A DNA stretch of 64,000 nucleotides, taken from Fasciola hepatica. Lineage: Eukaryota; Platyhelminthes; Trematoda; Plagiorchiida; Fasciolidae. Shown in pieces: positions 21,520-34,082 of this stretch. Position 1 is the first letter of the stretch. Each line of letters begins with the position of its first letter. A program made the position numbers and the translations under genes. The notes below the pieces were generated by a model. The model was not told where the DNA came from. It searched no databases and was given only the letters and a program-made list of their open reading frames with translations. The stretch covers positions 5,635,501 to 5,699,500 of the forward strand of contig CANUEZ040000062.1 of NCBI GenBank assembly GCA_948099385.1. The letters are read 5' to 3'.

Positions 21520-24500
21520 ACCTCGGGAACTGCAGTAAGACCTAATTGCGGTAGTGTCTCTGAGGGAAGCCCTGTTCTTGTTCTCTCGCGTCCTCCTTCG
21601 TCTAATATCTAAGTCTCACTGAATCCGCTTCCATCAGTTTGTGCTCTTCTTCGCCCCAGGCGTCCTTTTAAACTGGCCACATTCAATGTACGAATGCTAA
21701 TGCGCATATGACAACGGGCGCGTTTAGCTCGTGCGCTGGAGACCTTTGTCATCGACGTGTATTGTATTCAAGAGACTCGCATTCAAGACTTCCGTTCGGT
21801 CGTTCGATTGATGCCCCCATCCAATCCTTCTGCAAAGTTTCACTTGCGTTTGTCTGGGGACTCCAAGGCTGCGGCCGCTGGTCTTACTGGCGTAGGTGTA
21901 GCTCTCAGTGAGAGGGCTGAGGCTGTGCTACTTGACTGGATCCCAGTTGACGGTCGGTTTGTGCAGTGAGACCTAGATGTTTGTGCAAAGTAAGCAAACG
22001 TCGTCCCGATAGATGCAATTTGTTTGTCGTCTGGGCTTATGCCCCTGCAGATTGCAGCTCAGATGCAATCAAAGAAGTCTTCCACCAAAAGTTACACAAA
22101 TTCCTAAGTAAAGCAAAAACGGAGCGATATCGTGATTTTAGATGGAGATATGAATGCTAGAGTCCGTTGGCTGACTCCGAACGAGGCGCATCTTATTTTT
22201 GTCGTTCGGAAAACGGGGAACGGTTGTTGGCTGTGTTCAGATCATCACCTGTTTCTCGCCAGTACAAACTTTAGACGTTCTAACCGCCGGTACCCCACGT
22301 GGCGTCTGCCCTCTTCGGGTCAGCAATGGACCTAAACAGACCACGTCGCAATTAGCCACAAATGGTGGGACTGCACGTAAGACTGTCGGTCGTACCAGAG
22401 CACTCCTTGACCACGCGTTAATCTGCACTAAGCTATCCGTGTGCTTCGGTGGACGTGTTAAACGAACGATGCAGCAGCGGTTTAGCTGCGATATGATGTC
22501 TGATCCGTCTTGTCTGTCAACTTTTCGAAACGTTCTAGCTGAAAACCTGAGATCAACGCCACCAGATACCATCGACCAGCACTGGTCGCTTATTGAAAAT
22601 GCTTTGTATTCTGCTGGCAAAGTGGTTTGTGGTTTGGCTCGTCGTGTCGTGACACCCTGGATTTTTGCTGAGTCTCGGCGCCTTCTTAATGCACGTCAGT
22701 TTATTCCGGCTGGTAGTGAGCGTAATGCAGCACGCCTCACAACGAGACGTGAACTCAAAACAAGTCTGCGTAGGAATTGTAAAATCTGATGGTCTCAAAA
22801 AGCATCAGAGATGGAACATGCTGCCGCTGTGGGGAATTCCTGCAAGCTGTTTCATCCTATCCGAGTTACCGGTAAGAAGTCACTGGGTGTGAGCGGTACG
22901 ATCTGTTGAAGCTGACGGTTCATTTATCCATAGTCTGCAGAAACGTCTTGTACGCTTTAAAGCGCAGTTCGGCTAGCCTCTAGTGTCGGCCTCTCCCATT
23001 GCTATTCCGACACACGTCCGTCGATCTGTTTCGACAGATATGCAAAGAAATCCTAGCCCTGGGACGTCATAAAGCACCGGGTTCTGATGGTCTTTTCCAG
23101 CCCTATTTAAAGAGAGTGGAATGGAGCCTGTTAGAGAAATTCAAGCTGTTATCCAAGGCCTGGTACCCCAAGAAAGTCCCCTCTTTGTGAGGGAATCGAT
23201 CGTTGTCCTAATGTTCAAGAAAGGCTCACGCAGTGGCTGCACCAACTATGGGAGTGTAAGCCTAATCCTATTCGGGTCTAAGCTGCTACCGTGTCATTTT
23301 CCGCACATTGGACAACATGCGTGATGAGCAAACTCGCGAGAATCAGGTTGGGTCTTGTACTGGTCGTGGATGCATCGATCAAATCTTCACTCTCCGATAG
23401 CTGTTAAAGAACCGCTACGCCTTTGGAAGATCAACGATCATTGTATTTCTAGACATTCGCGCGACCTTCGACTCCGTTGATAGGCCTGCACTATGGCATT
23501 GTTTCTTAAGCAATGGTGAATCTGGAAAGTGTGTCGGTCCTCAAAAAAATGTCGTCATACCTCAGGTGGAGTTAGGGTTATAGCAAGCTCGCGTTGCTCT
23601 TTGTGTCTCCTGTGCCCTACACCCCCGTTTCTTTTCAACTTTGCTAAGAAGGACATCCTACAGAACGCCTCGTCTGGCCTCCCAAACGGTCGTGTTAAAC
23701 TCCTCTCAGGGAACAGGTTTTCACTTAGAGTACGCCGACGATATTGCCTTGTTGAGCCGCAGTGCACCGGAAATTCAATACCCGTTGCACCGCTTGGCGA
23801 TTGAGGTGTCCGGATATGATATGTGCTCTGCGCCTTCAAAATGCAAGGTACTTCTTCAAGACTGGCAGGGGCCTGTGCCTGCATTCATCCTTTGCAGTTA
23901 TCAGTTAGAGGTAATCAACAGCTTCAAGTACCTCTGGAGCTCGATCACAGCTAGTGGTGGTGTTCAGCAGGAAATCACATCACGAATTTCGAGAGCCAGA
24001 GCAGCTTTTGTGAAAGTGCGCCATATGTGGCGGCATGAAATCCGGTTCTCCTCCAACGGAAAAGTACAGAGTGCCACAGTTCGTAGCGTTCCTCTTTATG
24101 GTTGCGAGACCTGGCTCTTCCACGTTGAGGACGGTAGACGGCTTTCTGTATTCGATCACCGATGTCTCCGAAGCATCGCTCTTGTCTGGTGGAAAGATCG
24201 GGTGAGCGATGACGACGTTTGTCATCGTGTGTTCGATACCGATGGTCGTTCTCCGACAGGGATGATCGTTTTATACCACCTCCGATGGCGCGAGAATGTT
24301 CTGCGCATGTCTGCCCATCGTTACCCATTCGTGCTCTTTTTGCACGTACTGGGTAAGGAAGAGGCGGCGCGGTGGTGAGGCTATGACATGGCACAGGAGC
24401 ATGAAGTTAGTTGCGACTTTGACTTCGGTTGGTGCTTCGCGCTTCCTGGTTGGGGCCCAAGAGATGAGGAGTGCCGTTGGTTAGAGACGCTAAGATATGG

Positions 24501-24600
24501 CGTGGAACCAAATCCAATGGGGCAAATGCTCTGTGGCCTGTCTGTTGACTTCCCGTTCCCAATAAACAGTTGGAAAACAGACAAAAATCTATGAAACGTG
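21520..24600 (+). mobile_element. Near full-length endonuclease-RT (RTE-like) retrotransposon, broken
   Basis: A 5' leader (21520-21670) precedes an AP-endonuclease-like domain: LATFNVRMLMRI, YCIQETRIQDF, GLTGVGVALSERAEAVLLDW, VVWAYAPADCSSD, LDGDMNARV, a degraded DHALICTKL, then the linker at 22430-22790. RT motifs follow: LALGRHKAPGSDGL, VVLMFKKGSRSGCTNYGS, GSCTGRGCIDQIFTLR, IVFLDIRATFDSVDRPAL, then YADDIALLSRS, APSKCKVLLQDW, INSFKYLWSSITASGG, VPLYGCETWLFHVEDGRRL and GWGPRDEECRWLETL. At least five frame changes or stops make it inactive. The DNA target and autonomy are known for the superfamily; the clade (RTE-like) is my inference from the C-terminal motifs. Confidence 0.75.
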
Positions 24601-24944
24601 TACGGTGAAAACACTAAAAAATTCGATCTCGCTTGCTGTAATATTATTGTTGACCTTCAATACCCCCTGCTTTGTAATCCCTTTTCTGTCGTCGTTGCGT
24701 TGGAACCATGCCTATTTTTAATCGGATGTAAAATATATATTTATACATGTAACACAACGGCTAGCCTTTCTTAGGACTAATTTACAATCGACTAACCTTT
24801 GTATATTAATCTAAAGCTACTGGGTGTCAAACGGTGCATGTGTATTTGCGTCTGTTTCATCGGCGACGGCGGGATCATCTGAGGTCAAATGACATCGTTA
24901 CTGACGTTGAACTGTCTTGCCTTCACGTAATTTACATTCAAGCC
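24601..24944. other. No recognisable gene
   Basis: An AT-rich spacer between two oppositely oriented retroelements. It may hold the 3' UTR of the upstream element. Confidence 0.35.
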
Positions 24945-26385
24945 CGCACTATGTAGTCAAACGGATGGCGTGGCCAGGGGCTCCCCCTGTATAATCAATT
25001 GTAGCTAACATAATCATACACAATAAAATCTGAAGCACTAATTGCTTTCCGCAAAACCCCACGAATTTATGATTGATACGTCGATGATGCATTTGTGGTC
25101 TTTCAATCAAAACGCGGTGTTCTGGGATTCGGTGTAGCGTGAAAATCTGGTCAACACAGTCTCTTCCTAATCGAAAACCACACTGGTTGGAGCGTGTTCG
25201 CGCGTCCCGAACTGTAACAACGCGATTTAGTAGCATGGTCGCACAAAGCTCATCCTCTGCATCGATGAAGCCGATACTCCTGTAGTTCGTGTAAACAGTC
25301 TTGGCGCCCCTTTACTGGTACAGAGAATAGGATCGAGGTTGACCAGTCTTTGGGTGGCTCAGATACAACAGAAGACCGTGCTTAGTGGGTCCAATAGGAT
25401 TCGAAGATCTCGGATGGGATGCCATACTCTCCATGAGACTTTGTTTTTCATTGTCTGAACGGCGGCGATGATTTCCGATGCGTTGGTAAGCTCCAGGTTG
25501 ATCGCGTATTGCTCAACGTCACTTGGTGCCGTTACGCAAATGGATTGGATAGAAGGGCGGTTTAGCAGATGACAAGTGTTCGATCCATCACTGGAGCCTC
25601 TGGTTGCAGCACGATGAAGTGGCCACTACCGTCGGGTAGTATGTGAGGAGGAGGTTGCGCCTTCTCCGAAGAGGAGCGTCTGAATCAGAAAAGCTTCTCG
25701 AAGTCTCCAAAAGCGGCTATTGCTTCCATCCGACCTGCAATTTCAGACCAGTATCGTTTACGGTCGCCCCTTGCTGAGCGTATAACTTCAGGGCGAAGGT
25801 TATGGTAATCAGCTGAGTTAGGGATTCTCGCACCACTAGTCTTAGAGTAGCGGTTGAGACTTTCCGCAGAGATCCGGTCTTTCCAATGCCACTTTGCCTT
25901 GTCTAGCTGTTTAAGGGAAGGGCTGGTGATAGATAAGTTCAGCCCCATCCATAACCCATCTGCAATACCATCCTCGTCGATCGCAGCTAGTCTGGATGAA
26001 GTCGTGTTCGACAAGGCTCAAACAGTATTATGTACTCTGCAGTGAGGACGATTTTTAGTCGTACTGAAAGATAATGCTTGAGGCGAGCGCGTATCAGCGT
26101 GTGGTCCGTGCCATTGGCGTTTCGCATTACGCCGCCCCGGTAGGCTCGACAGTTCTCGACCGACGGTGCCCAACGAGAAAGCGCCAAGTCGTAGTCGATT
26201 CGGCGCGCCATCCTTCCGTCGTTGGAATACCAGATCAGCACGTGTCTTTTTGGATGCTGGAAGTGGGTATTGGTAACGACCAGTCAATTGAGGTCTGCAA
26301 ACGTATTCAAGCGGTCGCCATTCCCGCATCGCTAACTGAGGCCGAATTTCCCAAGCTCACATCGAATATACTCAACTGCTTTATG
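24945..26385 (-). mobile_element. Partial second-family RTE-like element, inverted copy of 43.8-45.0 kb
   Basis: Minus-strand pieces give the endonuclease end (GRMARRIDYDLALSRW, NGTDHTLIRARLKHYL), the connector (SLKQLDKAKWHWKDRI, EVIRSARGDRKRYWSEIAGR) and the RT start (RSNQCGFRLGRDCVDQIF). Protein and DNA are almost identical to the plus copy at 43835-45046, including shared stops; for example a 109-codon ORF differs at two residues. Outside 25127-26327 the two copies are much less alike. The RT palm is absent. Confidence 0.75.
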
Positions 26386-27339
26386 GGGTATACCATTTTA
26401 TTTGTACTCATGCGCAAGCATGTAACAAAAAGGCGACAAACAACAAGATAACAGACTGGATGACTTCCATCGACATCCCATACATGTTGCGTACACTGGA
26501 AGCAATCAGAAAGGTACTTGGTATGTGGCACCAGAGTGTTCTTTCATAAAAACAACACACTGATAAGTCAATTCACAAAGACCAAGGACCCCTTCCAGAT
26601 ACAAGACTAAAGCAATTGAATTTCAGAGACCAGTTGCATGGAGTGTTCTGCCGAATACATCTGATAAACACGCAGGCAGTTTAAGGTCAGACTTTGGGAA
26701 CATAAAAGGAAAGAAAAATCTAGGCCGATTTAAAAAATCACCTTAACGAGATTAGAGCGTTACTCCGCGATCGCACTCCACTCTGTAGCCCAAAATCATA
26801 CCAATGATTGCGATAACACCAGAATCCTCCAGCGAGGCTTTCGTACATACACTACGTGCTTATATGCCAAGGCTTTGGCAAATATTGCCTACCCTGCGTG
26901 CCTCTATCGAAACGATGAGGCAGAAATTTCGGGCATAACGACGGCACTAACATCGCTGATGAATAAACGTCCTTGTCGACCCCCAATGACCTCACCTCCA
27001 TTGACGAAACAGACCCTCCACCACACAGTACATGCACGCACATGTACATACACATGCACCGTTTTACACTCAATAGCTTTAGATTATTATTCAAAGCTCA
27101 TTCGATTGTAAATTGGTCTTGAGAAGGGCTACTCGTGTTAACTGAAATGTCGAGTGACTACTACTTCCGACAAAACTGTTACCAAACGAATTAAGGAGAA
27201 GAAAGGATTCGAATGTAACTACGTCACTGGCAGCGGTGCCGACGAATGTCGCCTAATGTACTGTTATCCGGTGGGCGTGTCTCATGCACCTCAATCTAGA
27301 AACCTAACAAGTACTACTCGGCCAGGTCCAATGGCCAAG
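26386..27339. other. Intron, repeat fragments only
   Basis: It contains a hairpin motif copy at 26406-26422 and a possible hammerhead-like remnant at 27116-27155. No coding region was recognised. Confidence 0.35.
26406..26422 (+). repeat. Copy of ACTCATGC-loop-GCATG hairpin motif
   Basis: Reads ACTCATGCGCAAGCATG, followed by TAACAAAAAGG. ATGGGGTATA lies upstream, as at 13695. Confidence 0.6.
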
Positions 27340-27840
27340 GTTTTCATACCTTCTTGCCAGGTCATCCACTGACCACCTAGCTACCTGCCTCGGAGAACAA
27401 TTTACAGCGAAGAACACTATCTGCAGGCATCTGTAACACATTTTCTAGTCGTTTTAACCTGCTGACGTTCATTACTTGTTCCAGTGTCTGACCTCTGGTT
27501 GCCAGCTCCTTACGCCTCACCTCAGCATGGCTAATACGGTTGTTCCCATCATAGTCTAGCAATACTGCGGAGACATCGATGCTTACACACTAAGTCTTCA
27601 CGTACCTTCCATTAAGTAACGATCGTGTTTCTGAGCCGTATCTAACTGCCCGTGTAAACTCAGTCCCTGTCAGACAATCAGATGCCACGCCGGCGCCATA
27701 GATGACTGAAGTAAACAAACGCGAAACGCGCCTTCTGAATACACAGCGATGCTTTATCCGATATTCGATCACTTGGTGGGATGCAGCTGTCTGGGAAACA
27801 GAACTGATAAACAATGCAATGTGCCAATGAGCTTCAGTCT
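27340..27840 (-). pseudogene. C-terminal RT fragment
   Basis: Minus frames contain an RVSRLFTSVIYGAG block, YGSETRSLLNGRYV (YGCETW region), RISHAEVRRKELATRGQ, LENVLQMPADSVL and KLFSEAGS, then a QWMTWQEGMKTLAIG box. It matches 3294-3890 in opposite orientation, including the unusual MKTLAIG end. Several stops are present. Confidence 0.6.
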
Positions 27841-29159
27841 CAAACGGTTCATTTTTTTTATTTTCAGTCTCTATCTATGAACTATGCATAAGCGAGCGGC
27901 GGCTCGCAGAAAACGATCGCGGAAGACCAACCGAACCTTCTCGGAGACGTGTCGGGATTTTTTCGGGCGAAGGACCATTATATTAGTCAGCCGCTTTACA
28001 CGGTATCGCGAAAAGTGATAGTACTTTTTGTCGTCAAACAACGCATTATGTCCCCCCCTCCCGCCTATTCCCGAATTGGAATAGCAACAGATGAAGTGGA
28101 CAAGCTCTAGACAAATTACCGATATTTATTAGTATTCAAAAAGGTATATACTGGGTAAGCGTATCTCGGTCCGAAATGTGTATAAAACGAACCAATGATA
28201 ACCAGCTTTTAACGATAAAGTTCCTTCTGTTGACTGGCTTATACTGTTTGAGCGTGTATGGGTTAGAACGTATCAACGGGCTAAGATTATCTCCATAGAA
28301 AGAGTGAGTAATAGACGTACGCATTCTACTTCAGTATTTTTTGTGTAGATCTTGTTTTTACTCGCTATCGGGCTACGATGTTCCCAAGATGTGGATATTT
28401 ATGCCAGTAGACAAGAGCAATCGGCACTTGACTATAATTATGAATTGGGATTTTGATTATTCTGACAGTTTTCACATTACTCGTCATTTTAAGTACCACG
28501 TGTAATTCATCTACATCTTAATTTTTCGTAACAGCCCACTTTATCAGTTGACTAAAGTTTATGATTCTACTTACTTCTATAATAGTCAAAGTATTCGATT
28601 GTCTTTTAACATATTACAATTAAGCACATACTGCAAGGTCAATCCAACCCATCTGCTTAAGGTTTGCCTACTTGATCTCTTTACTCAGTGAATTATATCC
28701 CTATGGCATGATTCCCACAGAATCGGCGGACAAGTCCATGCTGTGTAGAATTATGAGCGCAATAAACAACCGAGCAGAATTCTTCTAACCCGGGAACCAG
28801 TTTTAGTCACGTTCACAGTCGGGTGTAACGGTAGAAGAGATCATCATACTGTCTCGTGGTTGATGGTTGGTGCCCATTGATACACTTACTGTGACCCATA
28901 CAGTTTCTTTCCACGTTCTTACAAATGGAATGCGTACAACCTCCACGGAAGAGTGCTGATCCAATAAACTACACGAGCGGTTCTGAGCAATTCCAATGAA
29001 AGAGGTGGTCATCGCGATCTGTCAAAATAGTGCACACAGAAGACGCATAGAGCGACTAGCTCTTTTCTATTATTCATTCGCAAGCTTGTACAATGAAACA
29101 TAGGGATGAATATTCAATTTCTGCGTATTAGGTAATTTTATTGACAAGCTGACGGAGTT
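27841..29159. other. No recognisable gene
   Basis: AT-rich sequence. The last 60-100 bp may be the decayed N-terminal RT part of the Penelope-like element that follows. Minus ORFs at 28136-28324 and 28803-29012 show no known motif. Confidence 0.35.
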
Positions 29160-29240
29160 TCAATGGGCTTATCACTTGACCCGACGCTTGTGGAGGCTTT
29201 CATGAGAAAATTTGAAAGGCTAAAGATAAGCAATGAGAAT

Positions 29241-29312
29241 GTCGGTCGGCGGTGCATGTGACGCGTTTCTTCGCCGATTACTTGAAACGCGCCACATGCA
29301 CCACCGACCGAC
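29241..29312. repeat. 29-bp inverted repeat with 14-nt loop at RTE 5' end
   Basis: Arm 29241-29269 is the reverse complement of 29284-29312 with two mismatches. The right arm and the loop are RTE coding sequence in the correct order (compare 35597-35637). The left arm is therefore an inverted duplicate made at the 5' end of the insertion. Confidence 0.85.
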
Positions 29313-30656
29313 AATAATAGTTTTTTTAGACTTGAAAGGTGCCTTCGACTCAGTTAACCAGACGGCGCTACTCAGTGTTCTTCATTGAAAAGGTATGCTC
29401 CAGAAGTTCGTGAACCTAATGAGATCATTGAATCCTCATACTTCTGGCCGCGAGAGAGTTTACGGTGAACTATCCGGTCGGTTCGAAACGACCACTGGTG
29501 TTTGACAGGGATGTCCATCTTCTCCATTCTTGTTCAACTTCGTCATGGACGAAATAATGGACAGTGCGCTGCAAAATCTTCAGGATGTAGGCATCGAACT
29601 AGGAAACAGTGAAAAGCTGTGTGACCTAAATTACGCGGACGACGTTGTCTGTTTCTCCGAATCCACAGAACATGCGCAAAGTGAACTAGATTGACTTGGG
29701 AAAGCTGTACCTCCATTCGGCATGCACTTTGCACCTTCAAAGTGCAAAGCGATGTTACAAGACTGGAAGTCAACATTTCCGAGCTTGATGCTCCATGGGG
29801 AGATACTGAAAATTGTCCACCGCTCCACTTACCTCGGCACCGTGACGACCGATGGGAGCACGGTAGTAGAGATGAACACGCGTATATCCAAGGCTCGAGC
29901 GGCGTACGCTGGACTGAAGCAATTGTGGCGCCGACCTGATATTTCATTGAAGCTGAAAGGCGGCAATGCGTTCAATTTTGTTGTACAGTTGTGAGACTTG
30001 GAGTCTGCGTGCTGAAGATATTCGTCGTCTTGAGGTTTTTGACAACCGATGTTTACGTAGTATCACTGATATTGGATGGAATAGCCGAGTGAGGAAAGCT
30101 GAGGTTATAAAGCGAGTGTTGGGTACTAATTCAGAGAACATTCTGTCACACTGTATACAGCCTAGTAGATTTCGTTGGTTGGGACACGTGTTACGTATGG
30201 CAAACACACGTCTGCCATACCGTGTCTTATTCTCCGTTCCTCCTAGGGAGTGGAAGAGACCACGTGGAGGTCAACAGATGACGTGGCAGCGAGGGACGAA
30301 AAAATGTACAAAGAACTTAGGAAAAGTAGGTGCTTCGTGTCTTCGTGGTTGGGGTCCAAAAGATCCTTCAACCAGTTGGCTGGAGACACTGAAGGATATG
30401 GCTGTGAACCGCGAGCAGTGGCGATCGTGTTGTCACTTTCTGTCGAATCAGAATGACTGATCGATGTGCGTTTGTACAGTTAGACTGTATTCCGTGTGTT
30501 GGCTACTAGGGCATTCTTTCCTTTTTCCACCCATTTAGGTCCATTCCCTGTCCATCTTGTATTTTCATACTTTCTAATTCAACGTGCAACATGGTGAGAA
30601 AGGCAGGCGCAGTGGGGCTTGCCCTACTGTTTAACGCTGTACGGTGATGATGATGA
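29241..30656 (+). mobile_element. 5'-truncated RTE-like copy nested in Penelope-like element
   Basis: Coding pieces match the copy at 35391-36878: LRRLLETRHMHHRPTI-type start, LDLKGAFDSVNQTAL, GRERVYGELSGRFETTTGV, LNYADDVVCFSESTEHA, MNTRISKARAAYAGLKQLWRRPDISLKLKG, then ORF 29966-30460 with RWLGHVLRMANTRLP and GGQQMTWQRGTKKC. There are two or three frame breaks and one stop. The 3' UTR and short (GAT)n tail end at 30656. The 5' end carries a fold-back (29241-29312). It splits the Penelope RT. Confidence 0.8.
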
Positions 30657-31716
30657 CTGCAGAGCTGGATATATACCGTCACTGTGTCGACGATATTTTT
30701 GTTCGGCATATTACCCGACAGATGTCAACGAGTTGTCGAGAAGCCTCAACTGTGCCTATCCGCGGATTCAATCCACTTTCGAGAACGAAAGTGATGGTCG
30801 TATACCATTGCTTGATGTGCAGTTAGGAAAGACGGAAGACGGAAGAGTACATAGAAAGCCAATATGCGTCAATACATCAACTTTCACAGCGCCGTTCCAC
30901 TTATTTACAAACTGAACTTAATAAGCTGTCTGGTGCAACGAGCTAGAAAGACATGGTTTCATAAGAAACTAGAGTGAGTTGGACCATTTACGCAATACCT
31001 TCCGTGAAAATGGATATCCCGACAAGCTGGTCGAACGTTACACGAAAGAACTTACACCCAAAAATGAGAAGTGTACGGTTCATAAAAAGTAACCATCACT
31101 TCCCTTTTTAAGCGAAATTATAGGTGAAATCTTTACAAGGTGCCTCAAAAGGGCTATCTATAAAAGGTTCAACGTAGCTGAGCTGAAAATACTCCACTCA
31201 GTCAATTCGGTCTTTGTTCAAAGGCTTAAAGATCGACTACGACTGTGCACCACATTCATATGTTTGTCGGTTCACCTGCTTCTGTGGAGCCTGTTATATT
31301 GGGCGTATCACTAAGAAATTGATCAAGAGAACTCAAGAACATCATTCGGTCTGACAACGAAAGGGGGGTAACAAAGGCCATAAAAAGCTCAGCAGTGAAA
31401 CATTTGATCAACACGGGGCATTCGGTTGACGTCAAAGGTTCATTCACTATCATCTATAGAACTTTATTTGACCGGTCTGATTTGATCAGGAACGTCATGT
31501 TTTGTGGCCTAAACAGTAGCAATGAAAATTTGTCATTCAGAGCTGTGCAAGTAAAAGCGGGTGTTTCTCAGTCCACTACTGACTTGGTCAAAAACTGTGG
31601 TGTAATCAGACAGAGGTTGTAATAAACTAGCACTGTTTTGGTTGAATTGATTCGTGATGTGCATGATACCGTTTTTTCGAACTTTCTCAATTTGATCCTA
31701 ATGTTATGATTCTCAT

Positions 31717-31718
<2 letters not shown>

Positions 31719-31781
<63 letters not shown>
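31719..31781. repeat. (TA)n microsatellite
   Basis: About 31 uninterrupted TA units, about 80 bp past the last Penelope-like coding sequence. Confidence 0.95.
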
Positions 31782-31783
<2 letters not shown>

Positions 31784-31929
31784 CAGTTTGAAATTAAGCA
31801 AGGTTCCAAAACGAAAACGTCAATTACAAAATAGGGGAGGGGAAGTAAAATACAATAAAACAGATAATCAGTGGGAGAAAAAAATGCTGATTTTTTTCAC
31901 CGTACACTCATTTGTCTTTTGTCATTTTG

Positions 31930-32165
31930 CTTGTCGGGATGACATCTCTGCGATTGCGAAGCGCAAAATTTAGACAAGTAGACCGTACAACATTTGCGCC
32001 ACTGACTTCTATTCTTAGCCATGTCCCTCAATATTTTTAAACAACAACAATCCTCGTCCCTTGTGCCCCAACCAGGCGGGGGGCCGGAAGCACCAATCGA
32101 AGCCAACGCTGATGCCAGCTTCTTCATACCTCTGCGCCAAGTCATGTATAAGCTTGAGAATGATT
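31930..32165 (-). pseudogene. 3' end fragment of an endonuclease-RT element
   Basis: The minus frame reads MTWRRGMKKLASALASIGAS, GWGTRDEDC and LKILRDMAKNRSQWRKCC. This is the C-terminal block (GWGPRD, LETLxDMAxNRxQWRxCC) of the family. Nothing of the RT domain is present. Confidence 0.65.
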
Positions 32166-33953
32166 CGAAAATAATTCTTGGCTCCATCCGTCTTCTACAT
32201 GACCTATGGGAATATTTCACCAGCAATGGTGCACACCATCATCTAATCAAGACCTTCAGATTTCCACCAACCCACTTCCCCAGTACAACAGTTTTCCCGT
32301 AACGAAGAAAGTATCCCCATTCGCGACTACTTCAAAGCCTGCTAACTAGTGGGAAATTTTACCTACTGGATATTTAAGGTAAACGAATCGGAACTTCTCG
32401 ACAAAACAATCTTATCTAGTCATATAATTTCTATGCCAGTTACGAATCGTTTCAGTTATTCAACTGAGACAACGGGGAGTCAAATGTCTACGGAGGATGC
32501 TCCTTTAGGAGACAGCTTGGTGTATGAAAGACATTGTACTCAAAAAGCGTATCCGGCAGTGCATAAAGGCTGTAAAAGCAAGGACTCAATACTCCCCGAA
32601 ATATACCGCCTTCGTTGCGGAACCATACCTTCAGTAAGGAACGATCACAAATGATACTGATCCATGGTCGCAGAGGAAAGTGAAGCCTTAGCTATCATTT
32701 AAGCCTAAAAGAAGTTCCTTCTGTTCTGCATTATAAACGATCTAACTATCTTCTCAAGCCATAGGCAGATTAGCCTCATTGATAGATGCAACCGTTTGTG
32801 GTTGTCGGATCTTTGCGCCGCTGAACGGATTCAGCACGAGTATTATTCACTGTCGTTCTCACCGTGGTAGGGATCGCGTTGATTAAACTTTTACTTTTTC
32901 CATAACCTTGTGACAACAACTACGGCGTGTGTGTTGCTTCAGTCTTACCTAAGATGCGGACTAGGCGCTCAGAAATTGTGAAAAGCCCCAAAATTTATAC
33001 TACTTGGCAAAACGAACCCTTAATATTCCGAATGAGAATTTTTGCGTTTATTCTTACTTCAGGTGTCCTCTGTCAAAAACCTTATTTAAGTATACCATAT
33101 GATGTATAAAACAATATGCACTTGCTGATTGCCTCGAAGGATAAGCCGGTTAACAGGCAAGAACAAACAACAAGCTTATGGATGATAATCGTTCTAGGAG
33201 ATACACCGGATATTCTGTGACCGGTACTCAGCTGCACTGATTTAGAAGCAAAGGATATAGAGCTGAAGATTACCACTTGGAAAAGTAATATTGCGTCAGG
33301 TTAACCGGGTGCGATACGCTTTATCCAAATTACTGAGAAAAACGATGGAATCAATCCAGAACCACAAACACCATGCTGAAAAACAGACAACAAGGACAAG
33401 ATCCAGCTTTGTGACAAATACGCAAGGATAGCATCTAAACTTTTCAGATCACTGGGGTTTACGAAGTTAACCGCTGGAAAACAATGCCCGGAAAGAAATA
33501 CTGTCTCCATTCCGACGAGAGAGACATTTAAAATGGTTCGGCCAAGCTTTTCTACAACGGGAAAAGGAACTTGGTCTCAACACCTCAACCAAAGGCGAAA
33601 TTCTTCCATGATGATCAAAAAACGGGCTGTCATGGTCGCAAAACATATAGAAAGCCCAGAATATTGATATATTCCGCAGATATCAGAAGTTATTGTAGAC
33701 TCTGTCGTTGATTGCAACGCATGGGCAATCGCATATAGAAGTTAACTCATTCCCATAATGATAATCGAGAACGTCTTACAAAGTTACTAGTTGAGAAATG
33801 AAGTCCGCTTATTTCGTTGGAATGACATCAGACATGCTGATAAATAAGAAACAACAAACAATAGACTTGAAAAGTAATTCAATTATCAGTGCGGCATTCA
33901 AACTGGTGATCTAGGCGGAATATTGGTCTTGAATAATAGCAACAACCACTAAC
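32166..33953. other. First large intron segment, no gene recognised
   Basis: No recognisable element or exon is visible in this 1.8 kb. A continuation exon of the AGGF1-like gene is expected somewhere between 14.6 and 33.9 kb but was not identified here. Confidence 0.35.
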
Positions 33954-34082
33954 CTCCTGGGTCAAATGTTTGAACTGTGCGGCGAGGACTTTATCAATTG
34001 AGGTTTGGTGAACGTATTCACGAGTTTCCGCGTTGTACCTGTAGTAAGTTCCAGTTCTCGGTTCATAAAATAGTTTGTTTTT
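33954..34082 (-). CDS. AGGF1: AGGF1-like gene, second OCRE exon
   Basis: This 129-nt exon (43 codons, phase 0 at both ends) lies between an acceptor (TTTTCTTACAG) and a donor (GAG/GTTAGT). It encodes NKLFYEPRTGTYYRYNAETR, then EYVHQTSIDKVLAAQF and LTQE. The evenly spaced aromatic pairs (LFYEPRTGTYYRYN) are the OCRE octamer-repeat pattern. The reading frame shifts relative to the upstream exon unless the 50-nt intron at 34083-34132 is removed, which supports real splicing. Confidence 0.85.

Larger units (their letters stand above)
29160..31640 (+). mobile_element. Penelope-like element (RT + GIY-YIG), interrupted by RTE copy
   Basis: The RT begins in the MGxPLxPLLAEAFM-type block (MGLSLDPTLVEAFMRKFERL at 29163) and is cut at 29240. 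It resumes at about 30662 with YRHCVDDIFV, the catalytic YVDD box with Tyr changed to Cys. Then come TFENESDGRIPLLDVQLGK and VHRKP, and after several frame breaks an IYKRFNVAEL region. The C-terminal GIY-YIG endonuclease is recognisable as FTCFCGACYIGR followed by KRTQEHH and a STRGIR or H-G-H-like segment. This RT/GIY-YIG order is diagnostic of Penelope-like elements. Multiple stops show it is dead. No long terminal repeat was identified. Confidence 0.8.

Noticed and set aside
28930..28990. Possible missing AGGF1-like exon (acceptor-like site and GTAAGA donor)
   Set aside because: One choice of ends has the right length phase, but the encoded residues show no resemblance to the expected linker.
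30619..30826. Independent small genes over the start of the Penelope-like segment
   Set aside because: They are frame-broken pieces of the Penelope-like RT.
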